The translations under genes were made by a program, and so were the position numbers. From positions 62,001 to 126,000 of the forward strand of contig ML978146.1 in assembly GCA_010015805.1 (NCBI GenBank): a stretch of 64,000 nucleotides of DNA, read 5' to 3'. This document shows positions 1 to 11,435 of this stretch, piece after piece (positions within the stretch are counted from its first letter, which is position 1; every line of letters starts with the position of its first letter). The notes below the pieces were generated by a model. It did no database searches, was not told the origin of the DNA, and worked only from the letters and a program-made list of their open reading frames with translations. This DNA is from Rhizodiscina lignyota (taxonomy: Eukaryota > Ascomycota > Dothideomycetes > Aulographales > Rhizodiscinaceae).

Positions 1-942
1 AGTGCCGGTCCGCGCCGAAGTACCCGCACTCGCTCACGCCTCCCTGCCTTTTCCGTTGGAAACTCAGAGAAAACGCCAAGCAAGACCATCTCCGTCAAAC
101 GTACCGCAGATGGCTCAGACCCCACAGCTGTCGTGATCAAGAAGACCGAGGCGCAAGAGCTCAGCATCCTGACGCGGGCCAACACCCGACGAAACAAAGG
201 CTCTGCTGTTGTTCGACAGGTGCGTTTGAAGAAATTGAGGACCGAAGGGATGGCGCCTGCATGGGTGGAGGGGAAAGTGAAGGATATGCCGGCCATCAAT
301 GCTGCTGAGAAACTCATAGACAGCAGTGCGGATCATGATGGAAGTGCTTTTGAGCAGCCTTGGAGGATACTAGAGGACGGCGAGAAGGGTGTTAGATGGC
401 GGCCAAATGAAGAGCTATTCTCATTCTTTGGGAATACTAGTTCAATTATGGATTTCGGCACTTCTGTGTCGGGCGCGACGCCTGGTGGTGAAGACACACT
501 TACAAGCGTCCCCCCGCCCTCGTCACGTAGAGTACTCTCGGCGGCGGTACTACCAGCGCACACCGAAATTGACAGCCCGAAGAAAGCGGCTCCTCGTCTC
601 AGGCGCCTACGTGGCTTAGGCGCCGCAAACGGCACCCCGGCAAAAGGCTTCCTGTCATCGGCTCTTCTGCCGGATGAAGTAGCAGAGGAAAAGGAGAAGG
701 GAGATGAGCGGGTGAACAAGAAGACGAAGCTTCCAACTGCGAAAGAGCGGAAGAGTAGGATCGCCACTCCAAGAAAGTTGAAGCTCACTCCTGTCGGGTT
801 GAGTGCTAGTCAGAATGGCACGGCAGAAAAGGACGAGAAGGGGGCACAGGAGGCGAAGGAAAGGAGACTTGCAAGCCCGAGGAAGATCTCTCAGTTTGGT
901 GTTGCTGCTCCGGCTGGAGGAAGGGGTAGGAAGAAGACGTAG
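1..942 (+). CDS. Unidentified basic, probably nuclear protein (C-terminal part)
   Basis: The reading frame is already open at the first base of the window, so this is the last ~313 residues of a longer protein that ends in a TAG at 940-942. I do not recognise the family. The visible part begins with a Ser/Arg/Thr-rich stretch, then a well-formed motif LTRANTRRNKG followed by a basic helix-like segment, a short WRILEDGEKGVRW element, and a long low-complexity tail rich in Lys, Arg, Ser and Pro. The tail has several S/T-P-x-K/R sites (SPKK, TPRK, SPRK), which suggest a CDK-phosphorylated nuclear or chromosome-associated protein; that is inference. Two short segments (LSAAVLP and LSSALLP) look like repeats of one motif. 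No intron signal is needed in this part. Confidence 0.75.
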   Translation, partial: SAGPRRSTRTRSRLPAFSVGNSEKTPSKTISVKRTADGSDPTAVVIKKTEAQELSILTRANTRRNKGSAVVRQVRLKKLRTEGMAPAWVEGKVKDMPAINAAEKLIDSSADHDGSAFEQPWRILEDGEKGVRWRPNEELFSFFGNTSSIMDFGTSVSGATPGGEDTLTSVPPPSSRRVLSAAVLPAHTEIDSPKKAAPRLRRLRGLGAANGTPAKGFLSSALLPDEVAEEKEKGDERVNKKTKLPTAKERKSRIATPRKLKLTPVGLSASQNGTAEKDEKGAQEAKERRLASPRKISQFGVAAPAGGRGRKKT

Positions 943-2472
943 ATGCGTTGATGTGTGCTTTGCTTTTGAGCTATCTGATGTTGCAGGGGAATGAGACACG
1001 ATGTGACGTACTTTGCTTCATGTGCAGGTTAGGGAATGATGACAAGTGACGAGATATACATGCGGTACGGGAACACGAGCGCTTGTTCTACGGTCTTGGG
1101 GATGATCAAGTAGCTGGCCTTGGTGCTCATAAGGATGCTATGTCCAAAGCTTGCTCTTTCGTTTAATCGAGACTCCGAGAGCAATAACGATGCCTCTCTA
1201 CTTATGCAATTCCACCAGGGCGGACCCGACGTCAGTTCTTTCCGAGTACTACGGACTGTTGTTCGTTCTTTGGAGGTAGTAGCAAAGACATACCCAAAGG
1301 GAATACCCATCTAGAGCAAGCGATTAGCGAGAGTTTGTCAGTAAGTCTGTTTTTTGTTCGCGTCCGACTTATCCAAGAGGCCTTCATAAGTTCGAAAGCG
1401 AGGTTAACGATCAGAGGCCGGGCGATCTTCCTGAGGTTGGTAACCATTTACCCATGTCGTCTACGAGAGGTAGAATATTCTTTTCTCTTCACTAGAGATT
1501 TTATACATTGCGATTCCAGGTATATCGGTGCATTCAGATTTGGCAAGCGCTGAATCATTGGTAACGCCGAACAAGTATTTGGGGTGCATCGTCTTCGCTA
1601 ATAACTCAAACTGTCCTCTCGAACCATTAACAACATTAGGGAAGAGGTGCACAGGGTGATCAAGGCTGCAAGGTGACACATAGACTAGAGTGAGCCCTGT
1701 CTCGATCTTCCTCTCTGAAGCCGGGGTCGCGTGGAAATATTGAATGCCATTCTCGCCTGAATTATGCCAGTGCTATACTCAGGTCAATCTATGTGGAATA
1801 GATGAAAGAATGTTCGTTATAATATGTTTATTTGATGTACCTTGACGGAAAAATTAGGTCGCTATGACGATCTGCCGCATGCTGTCGCCCCGCTAAGCTG
1901 CATTGGGACAAGCCGGGATCCAACGACCAGTCCACGCTCGCCACCACCGAGGCATGTCTCTCCCTCCAGATCCTCTCACAGCAGACGAGAAGGCCAAGCA
2001 ACGGCATCGTTCTCGCATATGTACAGATTCCGGCAGAACTTCAGCGTTCAATCGAATATCGGGCCAAGCTCGTACGGCTGATGTCCGATTTGAGCCATGT
2101 CGGCCCGCCGCCGAATTTTCCATCGTCATGACCATCCTCCGCTTAGCGATCCTCCATCGTGCCAACTGACCTGCATCCTGCCCTGACCTTCTCCACACTT
2201 TTTGCGGAGAAGTGTCGTATCCCACTTTCCAACTACAGCAACGCTCCCGCTCACAAGGCGCCGTCCAGTCGCTGAACGGCATGGCTTTCCTCGAGATCGC
2301 CATAATCGGCATCCCCGCGCGAGGCCCGCCTGTTGATGCTACGGTGCCTTGCGGGTGATGGTACATTTCGTATAACCTCGTTTGCAAGTTCTTCCCTGTT
2401 CGTATATATCCATGGCCTCCTGCATCTCTCAATATTGCGTGCTGAAGGCGAGATCCCAAAATTCCAGTCACC
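943..2472. other. Intergenic region, 1.5 kb
   Basis: I see no supported gene here. The longest open frame (minus strand, about 1893-2531) overlaps the 5' end and promoter of the alpha-glucosidase, has no recognisable domain and reads like antisense noise. The last ~300 bases hold the alpha-glucosidase promoter. Confidence 0.6.
2191..2410 (+). promoter_or_regulatory. Probable alpha-glucosidase promoter with CreA-like sites
   Basis: Three matches to the fungal carbon-catabolite repressor site SYGGRG lie upstream of the GH31 start: CTCCAC at 2191-2196 (reverse), GCGGAG at 2204-2209 and CCCCGC at 2313-2318 (reverse). A TATA-like TATATAT lies at about 2403-2409, some 65 bases before the ATG. CreA control of alpha-glucosidase genes is established in aspergilli; binding here is inferred, since such short sites also occur by chance. 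Confidence 0.3.
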
Positions 2473-5233
2473 ATGATGGCCAAAACCTTCAGGCTGGCAT
2501 TGCTGGCATTGCTGTGTTCTTCCTTCGTCATTGCTAAACATGGCTCCGTTAGTGACTGTCCTGGTTATGTTGCCTCGAATGTAGTTCACTCCAAGTCTGG
2601 GGTCACTGCAGACCTCAAGCTTGCCGGAAAGGCATGCAATGCGTATGGAACAGACCTTACAGAACTGAAGTTGAAGGCAGAATATCAAACAGGTACTTCA
2701 TCTAACTGAGATATTGAAGAATAAAACTGAGCGTTGTCCAGATACTCGACTCCACGTACAGATCTATGATCCAGCTCTCCAAGTTTATCAAGTCCCAACC
2801 AGCGTGCTTGCACGTCCAGGTGGAACTGCATCGGACGGCTCATGCGACCTTGAATTCGCCATCGTTGAGAAGCCATTCTCCTTCAAGGTGACCCGAAAGA
2901 GCTCTGGTGAGACTCTTTTCGACACGTCAAGCTCGCAGCTCATCTTTGAATCGCAATATCTGCGATTGAGGACGAAGCTCCCAGAGAGCCCGCATCTGTA
3001 TGGCCTTGGAGAGCATACGGACCCATTTATGCTGAACACAACGAATTACACCAGGACTCTTTGGTCACGGGATGCTTACGGTGTTCCGACTGGATCCAAC
3101 CTGTACGGCAATCATCCAATCTACTTTGACCATCGTGGCTCTTCCGGCACTCACGGCGTATTCCTATTGAGCAGCAATGGCATGGATATCAAGATCAACA
3201 AGACTTCTGCAGACGGACAATACCTTGAATATAATACCATTGGCGGAATCTTTGATCTCTACTTCCTCGCTGGTCCGACTCCCAAAGATGTGGCTCAGCA
3301 ATATGCGGGGACGATCGGAAAGCCGGTCATGATGCCATATTGGGGCTTTGGCTTCCATCAATGTAAGTACGGGTACGTCGATGTGTACCAGGTTGCAGAG
3401 GTTGTCGCGAACTACTCCGCCAATCATATTCCGTTGGAGACCATGTGGACCGACATTGATTATATGGACAAGCGAAAAGTCTTCACTCTGGACCCTGATA
3501 GATTCCCGCTGGAGAAGATGAGGGAGCTGGTCAGCACTCTCCATGCTCGTCAGCAGCATTATGTTGTTATGGTTGACCCTGCGGTTGCCTACCAAGACTA
3601 CCCGCCATTCAACAACGGTGTCGAGCAAGATGCGTTCCTCAAGCTTGCGAATGGCTCCGTTTATAAGGGTGTGGTTTGGCCTGGTGTCACGGCATTCCCG
3701 GATTGGTTCTCCAAAGGAGCGCAAGGTTATTGGAACAGCGAGTTTGCGTCCTTCTTTTCTTCCTCGAGTGGAGTCGATATTGATGCCCTGTGGATTGACA
3801 TGAACGAGGCGTCCAACTTCTGCAACTGGCCGTGCAGTAATCCTGAAGCATTTGCTGTGGAAAATGGCGATCCACCACCGCCTCAGGCACTTAGAAATAG
3901 TGCCACGAGACCCAGTATTCCTGGATTCCCAGCAGACTTCCAACCGCACCCGTCCTCATCTGCCAAGCTTCGCCGACGCGAGCCAACCGGCAACATGAAG
4001 GGTCTGCCTGGAAGGGACGTGATTAATCCCCCGTACATGATTCAGAACGCTGCGGGTTCATTGAGCAATAAGACGCTTGACACCAACCTGATCCATGAGA
4101 ATGGCCTGGTTGAATACGATACCCATAACCTTTACGGAACTATGATGTCTGAAGCGAGTCGCAACGCCATGGAGAATCGTCGTCCAGGCAGGCGCCCGCT
4201 TGTAATAACACGCAGCACATTTGCTGGTGCTGGGGCTCACGTCGGTCATTGGTTGGGTGACAATTTTAGCGATTGGGATCATTACAGAATCTCGATTGCC
4301 GAGCTCATGGCTTTCGCCGCCATCTTCCAGATTCCGATGGTTGGTTCCGACGTATGCGGCTATGCTGTAAGTCATGAGTTTGATATTACAATGAACAAGC
4401 TGCTTACAAGACAATAGGAGAATACTACAGAAACTCTCTGTGCGCGATGGGCAACCTTGGGTGCCTTTTCACCCTTCTTCCGTAACCATGCTGATATCGC
4501 CGCCAATTATCAAGAGTTCTATCGCTGGCCGACTGTTGCGCAGGCGGCGCGAAATGCCATCGGCGCGCGTTATCAACTTCTCGACTACATCTACACGGGA
4601 TTGCATACGCAGACCGTTAGCGGTACTCCTCTCATCAACCCTCTCTTCTTCAACTACCCAAACGACAAGAATACCTTCCCGATTCAGTATCAATACTTCT
4701 ACGGCGACTCTGTCCTCGTCAGCCCGGTCACAGAGGAGAACGCAACATCGGTAGACATCTACCTACCCGACGACATCTTCTACGACTTCTGGACCCATGA
4801 GCCTGTGCGCGGCCACGGTGCCACGGTCCACCTCGCCGATGTACCTCTCACGACCATCCCGCTTCACTACAAAGGCGGCTCTATCATTCCTCTGCGAGCG
4901 GAAAGCGCAAACACCACGACGGAGTTGCGCAAGAAGAACTTCCAGATCATCATTGCCCCAGGTCTGGACGGTTCGGCGAGCGGCAGCTTGTACCTCGATG
5001 AGGGCGACGCGATTGCGCAGCCGAAGACTAGCGAGATTAACTTCAACTATGTGAATGGGAGGTTTAGCATGACGGGAAGTTTCGGATATGACGCGGGAGT
5101 TGTGATTGAGAGCATTGTGCTGCTTGGTGCGAAGAGTGATAGCGGTAGCTCGTACTCTTCCACGTCGAGGAAGTCGGCTACAACATCAATCAGCATTCCT
5201 TTGACTAAAGCAACGAGTGTTCACTTGGCTTGA
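2473..5233 (+). CDS. Secreted alpha-glucosidase, glycoside hydrolase family 31
   Basis: Hydrolyses terminal alpha-glucosidic bonds of maltose and starch fragments outside the cell. Three exons, 2473-2692, 2742-4366 and 4418-5233, give 886 residues, a normal length for fungal GH31. The N terminus is a signal peptide (hydrophobic [14 protein letters not shown]). The GH31 N-terminal beta-sandwich follows, with [14 protein letters not shown] near residues 165-180. The (beta/alpha)8 barrel carries the nucleophile motif WIDMNE (Asp about 426) and the acid/base motif HWLGDN (Asp about 580). The C-terminal sandwich region includes [11 protein letters not shown]. Both introns have clean GT-AG ends and restore conserved text ([13 protein letters not shown] and [17 protein letters not shown]). 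Many N-x-S/T sites fit secretion. A second ATG at 2476 is equally usable. The next gene on the same strand is a Zn2Cys6 regulator; no functional link is shown. Confidence 0.96.
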
Positions 5234-5376
5234 AGGCAGCGCGATGCATAGTATGAGTTGATAGCGCCTGAACTATGCATCCGCTCCGGACAGATAGGTT
5301 TAATGAAAACATGGTTCATGCGTGTGATGTATTGCTTGCATTTTCTCTTGTCCTCGGACAACCAATTCTACCAGGC
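5234..5376. other. Short 3' intergenic stretch
   Basis: The 3' flank of the alpha-glucosidase gene. I see no gene or clear signal; it ends where the amidohydrolase scrap begins. Confidence 0.5.
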
Positions 5377-5471
5377 TATTTGATAATCAAGGCAAAGCAC
5401 TCACAGCGTACGCATCTATCCCCACTTGCTTCGCAGGAAAGATATGCCGGGCAAAGAGGGAACTATGATTG
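5377..5471 (-). pseudogene. Scrap of an M20 amidohydrolase C-terminus (duplicate of 11455-11553)
   Basis: Read on the minus strand, this ~95-base segment gives NHSSLFARHIFP, then IDAYAVSAL and a stop. It aligns without gaps to the last part of the amidohydrolase at 11436-12730 (NHNSLFAPQIFP then IDAYALSALAWL). At DNA level the two copies agree at roughly three of four positions, including a shared AACTATGATT/GTTGTGATT end. Similarity stops at both edges, so only the last ~32 codons were copied or survive. There is no start codon and no function is expected. The copy lies about 6 kb from its relative, on the other side of the regulator and BBE oxidase genes. Confidence 0.8.
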
Positions 5472-5714
5472 GGCGTCAGACGTAGTTGTGGGGCAGGGGG
5501 TTGACCGCTCCCTGCCCGCTCCTTGCCCGCTTTCCCTGCCCGCCACGCGTTCCCCAGGTTTACCGTAGGGGCTTAGACACCGGCAGCGCTACCTCCTAAA
5601 TGCTCCCTAAATTCAATAATGCACGTATCTATTGGCGCTCTTTCCTTTTAACTCGCATTGGCTTGTTCCTACACCTTACTCCTTGTTCAACACTCCAGCT
5701 AACACTAGAACTCA
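5472..5714 (+). other. Promoter region of the first Zn2Cys6 regulator, C-rich tract
   Basis: The segment 5490-5560 is a short C-rich stretch in which CCCGC/CCTGCCCGC is repeated four times (CCTGCCCGCT, CTTGCCCGCT, CCTGCCCGCC). Such runs match CreA/Mig1-type zinc finger sites when reversed. A function is not shown. Confidence 0.3.
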
Positions 5715-7823
5715 ATGAATAGTCTTGACTCAGACAGATCAAGTTCTGCGCACGCAAGTCGCGCAAAGAGTTGCACACGCTGTCGCCAGGCCAAGCTTGC
5801 TTGCGATGCACGAAAGACCTTGAACGGGCCCTGTTCTCGGTGCAAATCAAAGGGACTTGATTGTCGTTTTGATGCCAAATTCAAGCGCGTGTCAACAAGG
5901 AGGTAGGTCGATATCTCTCTCTATTAGCATCTGCCTTAGTCTAACTAGAACAGGCTTGCGACAGAGATCAGCCACGAGCTACATGCTTTGCGCTCTGCAG
6001 AAGAACCCTTTAGTTTGCACTCAACCCAAAATCTCGAGACTGTGCCAGAGAATGAGAACAAGGCATTGGCGGCAGAGGCCGAGTGGTGTAGCACTAACCT
6101 TCCAGAACACGCATTGTCTTGGCTTGATACTATGAAGGCCGACGTAGCGTGTTCTTACACACTGGGTAAAGTCCAGCTCGAGGCCCAGTGTGCTATCGAA
6201 TTGTTTCAGTAGTATGTATCAACGACATTTTGTTATCCTCTCTTTGTTGACTGAGCTCTCTAGCTTCGGCCTGCACCATCACCCTCATGCAATGTTCTTG
6301 CAGCCTGTGACCACTCTGTCGGATCTACTTGAAAGATCGCCACTGCTTTTTGCGACTATCATCCTAGTGGCCAGTCGAGAACAGGATCGTTTTACGGCTG
6401 TTTATCACGAAGTAGCTACTGAGCACGAGGAACTCTTGTCCCCAATACTTCGCAAAGCCATCCAGCGAATTGAAACTATCCATGCGTTACTTCTTCTTTG
6501 CTTGTGGCCAGTTCCGCAATCGCACTACTTCAATAACCCAGCTTGGAACTATACCGGTCTTGCAATTCATGCTGCAACCCAACTGCATTGTCATAGCCCC
6601 CTGGGTTCTGGTAGAGACTCGAATGGATGGCCAGGCTTTGGCCTTGTTGCTGAGGGTGCCGTAAAGATGACGGATCAGGCTCAGACTTGGTTAGGCTGCT
6701 TTCGGGTGGGAACTGCGTATGTGTGGCAGACCCACAGGTGTACACATGCTGACTGCTTCAAAGAGTTGCCACATTTTCCGGGTTGCCACTGCCAATATCA
6801 ACGCAACAGCACATGAGATCCATCGACAAAGCCTTACAGACTACATCAAATATGACCCCGTCCTGGTGGACCGCCTTATTTTCAATCCTCAAGACTACGA
6901 ACTCCATTACGGCCACTCTCGAAAATATCGAGGATCATGCTTTGCATTTCTCAGTCACACAGATGTTTAGCGAGCAACTGGACAAGCTCAAACGAGAGTG
7001 TCTAGCCTCATGGAGGCCAGAGCTTGAAATTGAATGGTGTAACGCCAAACTGTATCTCTTTGCTTTGACTTTCACCACTCCGGCTAATGCAGATCCGAGC
7101 CAAGATACACAAATACGGATTCATCGTCAAATGATCCTGCAAAAAGCTTCCGAAGTTGCTTCGAATCTCATTACTCAATTTGTAAAACTCGGTCAACTAG
7201 GTGCATCGGAATCGCATCCAGGCGGCTTACTCAAGTTCGTGCCGGAGCTTTATCTCACCTCTCTTTTCAATGCTACGACGTTTCTCTTCAGATTCATGGC
7301 TACCTTCATGACGCGTACACCGGCGCAAGGAAGTCAAGCTATGGGCTTGATAATAGAAGCACACAAAATATTTCAGTCATACCCGGCACACAGAGAGTTC
7401 ACGCGTGCCGCCATTCATATTGAGGCGCTGATTGGTATCCTCAAGCAAGGCGCTCCAGTCGGCATGAGCGAGCTGGCTGTGAAGAACAAACTAGGAGCGT
7501 CAGTCATGTTTGACGCAATATTCCACGCATGCCGCCAGAGAAATATAGACCCGAGCACTGGTAGGCCTTTAGCAGTGCGGGAATGGAGGACGGTGAATGA
7601 AACCTTTGCCCAGAGGCTACCTGAAGCTCCGACAATCAAGACGCAAAGCAATGTTCGAGGAGTCGATTCTGGAAAGAACACTCTTGAGTCAGATCAGCAA
7701 TTCATGGTCTCGGGGGGGCAAACCCCACGATGGTGGGAAGAATGGGATAATTACATTGATCTCTTCCAAGTTGGCGAGGAGCAGCTGGATATGGATATGG
7801 GGTGGTCTCTAGACGACAATTAG
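5715..7823 (+). CDS. Zn2Cys6 transcription factor
   Basis: A DNA-binding transcription regulator of the fungal binuclear zinc cluster type. Four exons, 5715-5902, 5954-6211, 6264-6716 and 6764-7823, give 652 residues. The zinc cluster is at about residues 21-47 (CTRCRQAKLACDA...GPCSRCKSKGLDC, the six cysteines correctly spaced) and is followed by a basic linker. The middle region has the usual fungal regulator pattern: a FGLHHHPH segment equivalent to the common F-x-x-FHP motif, helices rich in Leu, and a WNYTGLAIHAATQL segment. The third intron joins FRVGT to AVATFSGLPLPIS, which is the expected run. It lies between an alpha-glucosidase and a BBE oxidase transcribed the same way, 0.7 kb upstream of the latter. 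Targets are unknown; the BBE oxidase gene is the nearest candidate. Confidence 0.93.
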
Positions 7824-8529
7824 GCGACCTCACGTCTACACGATTAGGGAGTTCCTCTATTAAAGAAGCGGAAGGAGCAGGGAAACTCATGCAGTAAATC
7901 GCGGATCATTTTTGTCAATGTGTCTGAGCGCCACAAACGGGATCATATAAATTTGCCAGAGAGTGCATCTTTCCGGCGATGTAACTTACAAAGTCGCATA
8001 TAAGTCTCAGCCTCAGGAGACCCTGGAAAAATGAGTATGTCTGTTCGTCAGCTTACTGAGCGAACACGATCAAGGCAGTGTAGTTTAATAGGAGTCCAGA
8101 ACGGCAAGTCGGAGATTTTGAGTGTTGTGGTGGAGCAACGACTGGTTTGTCTGCATGGTTCTAAGGATTCCTCCGATTATCCCTCAGCTCCGCCACTTGT
8201 GTCCGTGAGCGTTTCTCATTGGCATTTTATTATGGCAACACGTACAAATACATGTGAACCGTCCTCCTTGCCTGTTGAGGTCAAATTGCTGCCTACGCGT
8301 CGTATCTTTACTAATCACAAACGAGGGTTTATGCTTTCATAGTGGGTACGCAAAGCCGAAGTGCGGCTTTCGCAGTGCGGCTTTCGCAGTTCGGCGCTTT
8401 GCCCATCAATTAATGTGAACATATTTAAGACTGTCGATATGCACACTAGATGCATTATGTCCCCTTCTCAGAATAATTTCGGTCTCTCCAAGCTTACAAC
8501 CAGAGCTCGCAGTCTGTTCAATCGTCACG
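7824..8529. other. Intergenic region / BBE oxidase promoter
   Basis: I see no supported gene. The 103-codon frame at 8031-8342 lacks any domain and has no intron context. The region holds the short tandem repeat listed separately and the promoter of the downstream oxidase. Confidence 0.55.
8360..8401 (+). repeat. 14-base tandem repeat, two exact units and one degenerate
   Basis: AGTGCGGCTTTCGC at 8360-8373 is repeated exactly at 8374-8387 and degenerately at 8388-8401 (AGTTCGGCGCTTTG). Each unit holds a CGG triplet, so the spacing gives direct CGG repeats 14 bases apart. It lies 130-170 bases upstream of the BBE oxidase ATG and downstream of a Zn2Cys6 regulator gene, so a regulator-binding role is possible but unproven. 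Confidence 0.85.
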
Positions 8530-10497
8530 ATGCGCGTCAAGACGTTAGCTCTACTGCCGCTGCTCCAGACACTCGCCCACCTCTCATCAATCTTCGGCAG
8601 CGTTCAAGCCCAGGATGCAAGGTGCAGATCGACACCAAACGATGCATCTTGGCCCAGTATCTACCAATGGAATCACCTCAATGAAAGCCTTTATGGGCGC
8701 TTGTTGCGCCCGTCTCCACCTGCATTGGGATGTCACTCCTCCTCCCCACATTCCAACGACACTTGCGCCAACCTCAAGAAATCTTGGGCCACGTTCCCCT
8801 TCCACCAAGACAACCCCATAAGTACGGCGTGGAATAACATGAATAATGACTCATGTCTTCCAAACACATCTGCACCGTGTAGTGGGCTGGGATATCCGGT
8901 TTACGTTGTCAATGCGACGTCTGCGAGGGATGTCAAACTCGCAATTGACTTTGCCAGGGAGAATAACATAAGGTTGAATGTCAAAGCATCGGGGCATGAC
9001 TACCTGAAACGGTATGTTCATCCAATCAAGTGAATTGATGCCTGATCGACTGAGAAGTGATGATTATCTGACTGGAAGAAAAGATCTGCAGCTCCATATT
9101 CATTATCAATCTGGACGAGATATATGGTCGGCGGATACGATTATCATGACGAGTTCAAACCAAGGGGCTGCGATATCATAATCAATACTACAGCAGTAAC
9201 TGCAGGTGCTGGATCATATGTCCGCGACATATACTATAACTTGGATCAACAGAATCAAACAGCCGTTGATGGATTGGGACCGGAAGTCACCTTGGGTGGT
9301 TACCTTACTGGTGGCGGCCATAGTCCAATTTCGAACATCTACGGCCTCGGCGCTGATCAGATTTACGAGGTGGAGATGGTAACACCCACAGGAGAGATAA
9401 TCACAGCGAACGAATGTCAGAATACAGACCTGTTTTGGGCGGTTCGAGGAGTAAGTGTTGACTTTTCCTCCGATCTTTGGAAATGTTTCTAACATCTCAG
9501 GGTGGCGGGAGTACGTTTGGAGTTTTGACGAGGGTGACTATTCGAACTGTTCCGGCGACCCCAATCGCGGTATATGACTTCACTCTCGAAGCGGAGCCAA
9601 ATTCCACAACATACTGGGACATTGTGAAATATTTCCTGGCACAATTTCCCGCTCTGGCTGCCTCGAACGTTTCGGCGTATACATATCTGTATCCTAATAT
9701 GGATTCTGTGGCATCTTTCGAGGGAGTCTTTGCCTTGTCTAACCCCGCTTCGGCGAATGCATTAGAGGACATGTGGATACCCTTTTGGAGTCATGTCAAT
9801 GAGACGTATCCTAACAAGACAGTTGCAAAAGCAAAATCGACCATCTTTCCAAACTTGTATAGTTTGTTTCTCGAGTACGCTGACACTTCTGGAGCAGGAG
9901 TGGACAAGGTGGTAGGGTCACGTCTTTTGCCCTCGGAGGCCTTGACGGATGATGCTTTCAGCAATGCTTTGATCGACTTTCTAGGAGATTCGGGGGGAAG
10001 ACTATATATGGTTTCCGGAAAAGGGGTCTGGGACGCGGAACCAAGAGGTGGCAACAATGCTGTCAACCCCGCCTGGAGAAACGCGCTGGTCCACGCTGGT
10101 GAGTTAAAATACTTTGCCCTGGAGTGGCGATTTCAAGACTTTGACACCTCATAGTGACTTCTCAAAGCTGGATGCCTCTCAATGAGACTCAGCGCGCGAT
10201 CGTCGAGCATGACATCAACAACGTCCAGACTGACGCTTTCCGGCAGTTGGTCCCTCATTCGGGAGCTTACCTAAATGAGGTATGTTTTCCTAACCCTCTG
10301 CTTCCGTAATGAAATAGCTACTAATAATACAGGCCTACTGGAATGAACCCAACTTCCAGCAAGCATTCTGGGGGTCCAACTACAAAAGGCTGCAAGAGAT
10401 TAAGAGGGCCGTCGATCCTGATGATGTATTTTGGTGTCATGTTTGTGTTGGAAGCGAGGGATGGAAAGAAATTGGAGAGTCTTTGTGTCGAGTTTGA
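8530..10497 (+). CDS. Secreted FAD-linked oxidoreductase, berberine-bridge-enzyme family
   Basis: An extracellular flavoenzyme of the PCMH/BBE type that oxidises sugars, alcohols or alkaloid-like substrates with O2; its own substrate cannot be read from sequence. Five exons, 8530-9011, 9084-9450, 9501-10098, 10155-10279 and 10333-10497, encode 578 residues. A signal peptide ends near SVQAQ. The FAD domain shows VYVVNATSARDVKLAIDFAR and then KASGHDY, in which His156 is the usual covalent FAD attachment site. The second attachment Cys of bicovalent members is not seen in GYLTGGGHSPIS, so a single covalent link is expected. The BBE domain closes the protein (YWNEPNFQQAFWGSNY, then VDPDDVFWC). 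Every splice junction restores family consensus, e.g. AVRG/GGGSTFG. It may be controlled by the upstream Zn2Cys6 regulator. Confidence 0.95.
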
Positions 10498-11435
10498 TAC
10501 AGAGGAGGTGTTGAACGGGCCAGTCACAATCTATAGCTTAATTATGTATATTTAATCGGTTTGAGAGCCATCTGCTCTCTCGTCCCTCTCCAACCTTTAA
10601 TTCACAAGTTTTCCAAACAGTTATCACAGATTATCGCTGTTTGACGCTTTATAGTGATCATTCGCTTGACAGGAGAAGAGAGGGCAGCAAATAATGTATA
10701 GCAAGCCCGTAAATCCTCATCTATTTCCTTTGAAGAAAATTTTATGTCTCTACTGCCATGTAAGGTTGTATATCTAGTAAATCTTCAGCGGATTAGGATG
10801 AAAGTTAGGGTTTCCGTAATGAGCCCTGTTCCATGCACTGTTCTTGAAAGTTCGTAGTCACCTGAAACGTCGGCTTAGGAAAGCTGCTCTTGCCCTCACC
10901 ATGGTCCAGCTACACCGGAATAAAGCGAATTTGATAGCCGTTGCCCAGTAGGCCGAATGATGTCCTTTGGACCATGGCACGTAGTAGAGTAACTACGGTA
11001 CCTCCCGCCCCAGAATGCCACGTCCCGAGCGATAAATAGGGAGAAAGAGGCGCCGACAGAGTATACAACCTCGAGGAAGCTATGACCGTAACTTGCGTCT
11101 AGGGAGGCTGAAAATTGGGCGACGGTATTCCATCCACAAATGACCTCGTCTATGGATTTTGATGGGTAGGTGATAACGTTTTGCAAAATGAGCTTGCCGG
11201 AGAATGCGAGAGTAAAGATATGCGGATACCATATGGGCTGAAACCAGGAATCATAGCGAATATATTCATTGCGCGCTCGAGTGTCCTTACATTTCTCCAT
11301 ATATAGAAGCTCAAAATGCAACTCGAGCTCAGTTTACCACAGCCACAACACAGGGTAGCTTAGTCTCTGCCCCTAGTAAATGACCGTAAGCTCAAGTTTG
11401 AAAGAGGAATCGGACTTTAGTATCTAGGGCCGCTT
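10498..11435. other. Intergenic region, 0.9 kb
   Basis: No gene that I can support. A 141-codon frame on the minus strand (10896-11321) stays open but has no ATG at its head and no family I recognise; it could be the remains of an exon. A lone telomere-like TTAGGG lies near 10806. Confidence 0.5.

Noticed and set aside
1893-2531. 212-codon open frame on the minus strand
   Set aside because: It overlaps the start of the alpha-glucosidase, has no recognisable domain and a skewed Arg/Met/Trp-rich composition typical of antisense noise.
3164-3949. 261-codon open frame antisense to the alpha-glucosidase
   Set aside because: It lies fully inside a well-supported GH31 exon on the other strand and has no domain of its own.
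10896-11321. 141-codon open frame on the minus strand
   Set aside because: It begins at a TTG rather than an ATG, has no recognised family and no splice partner. It could be a relic but is not supported as a gene.
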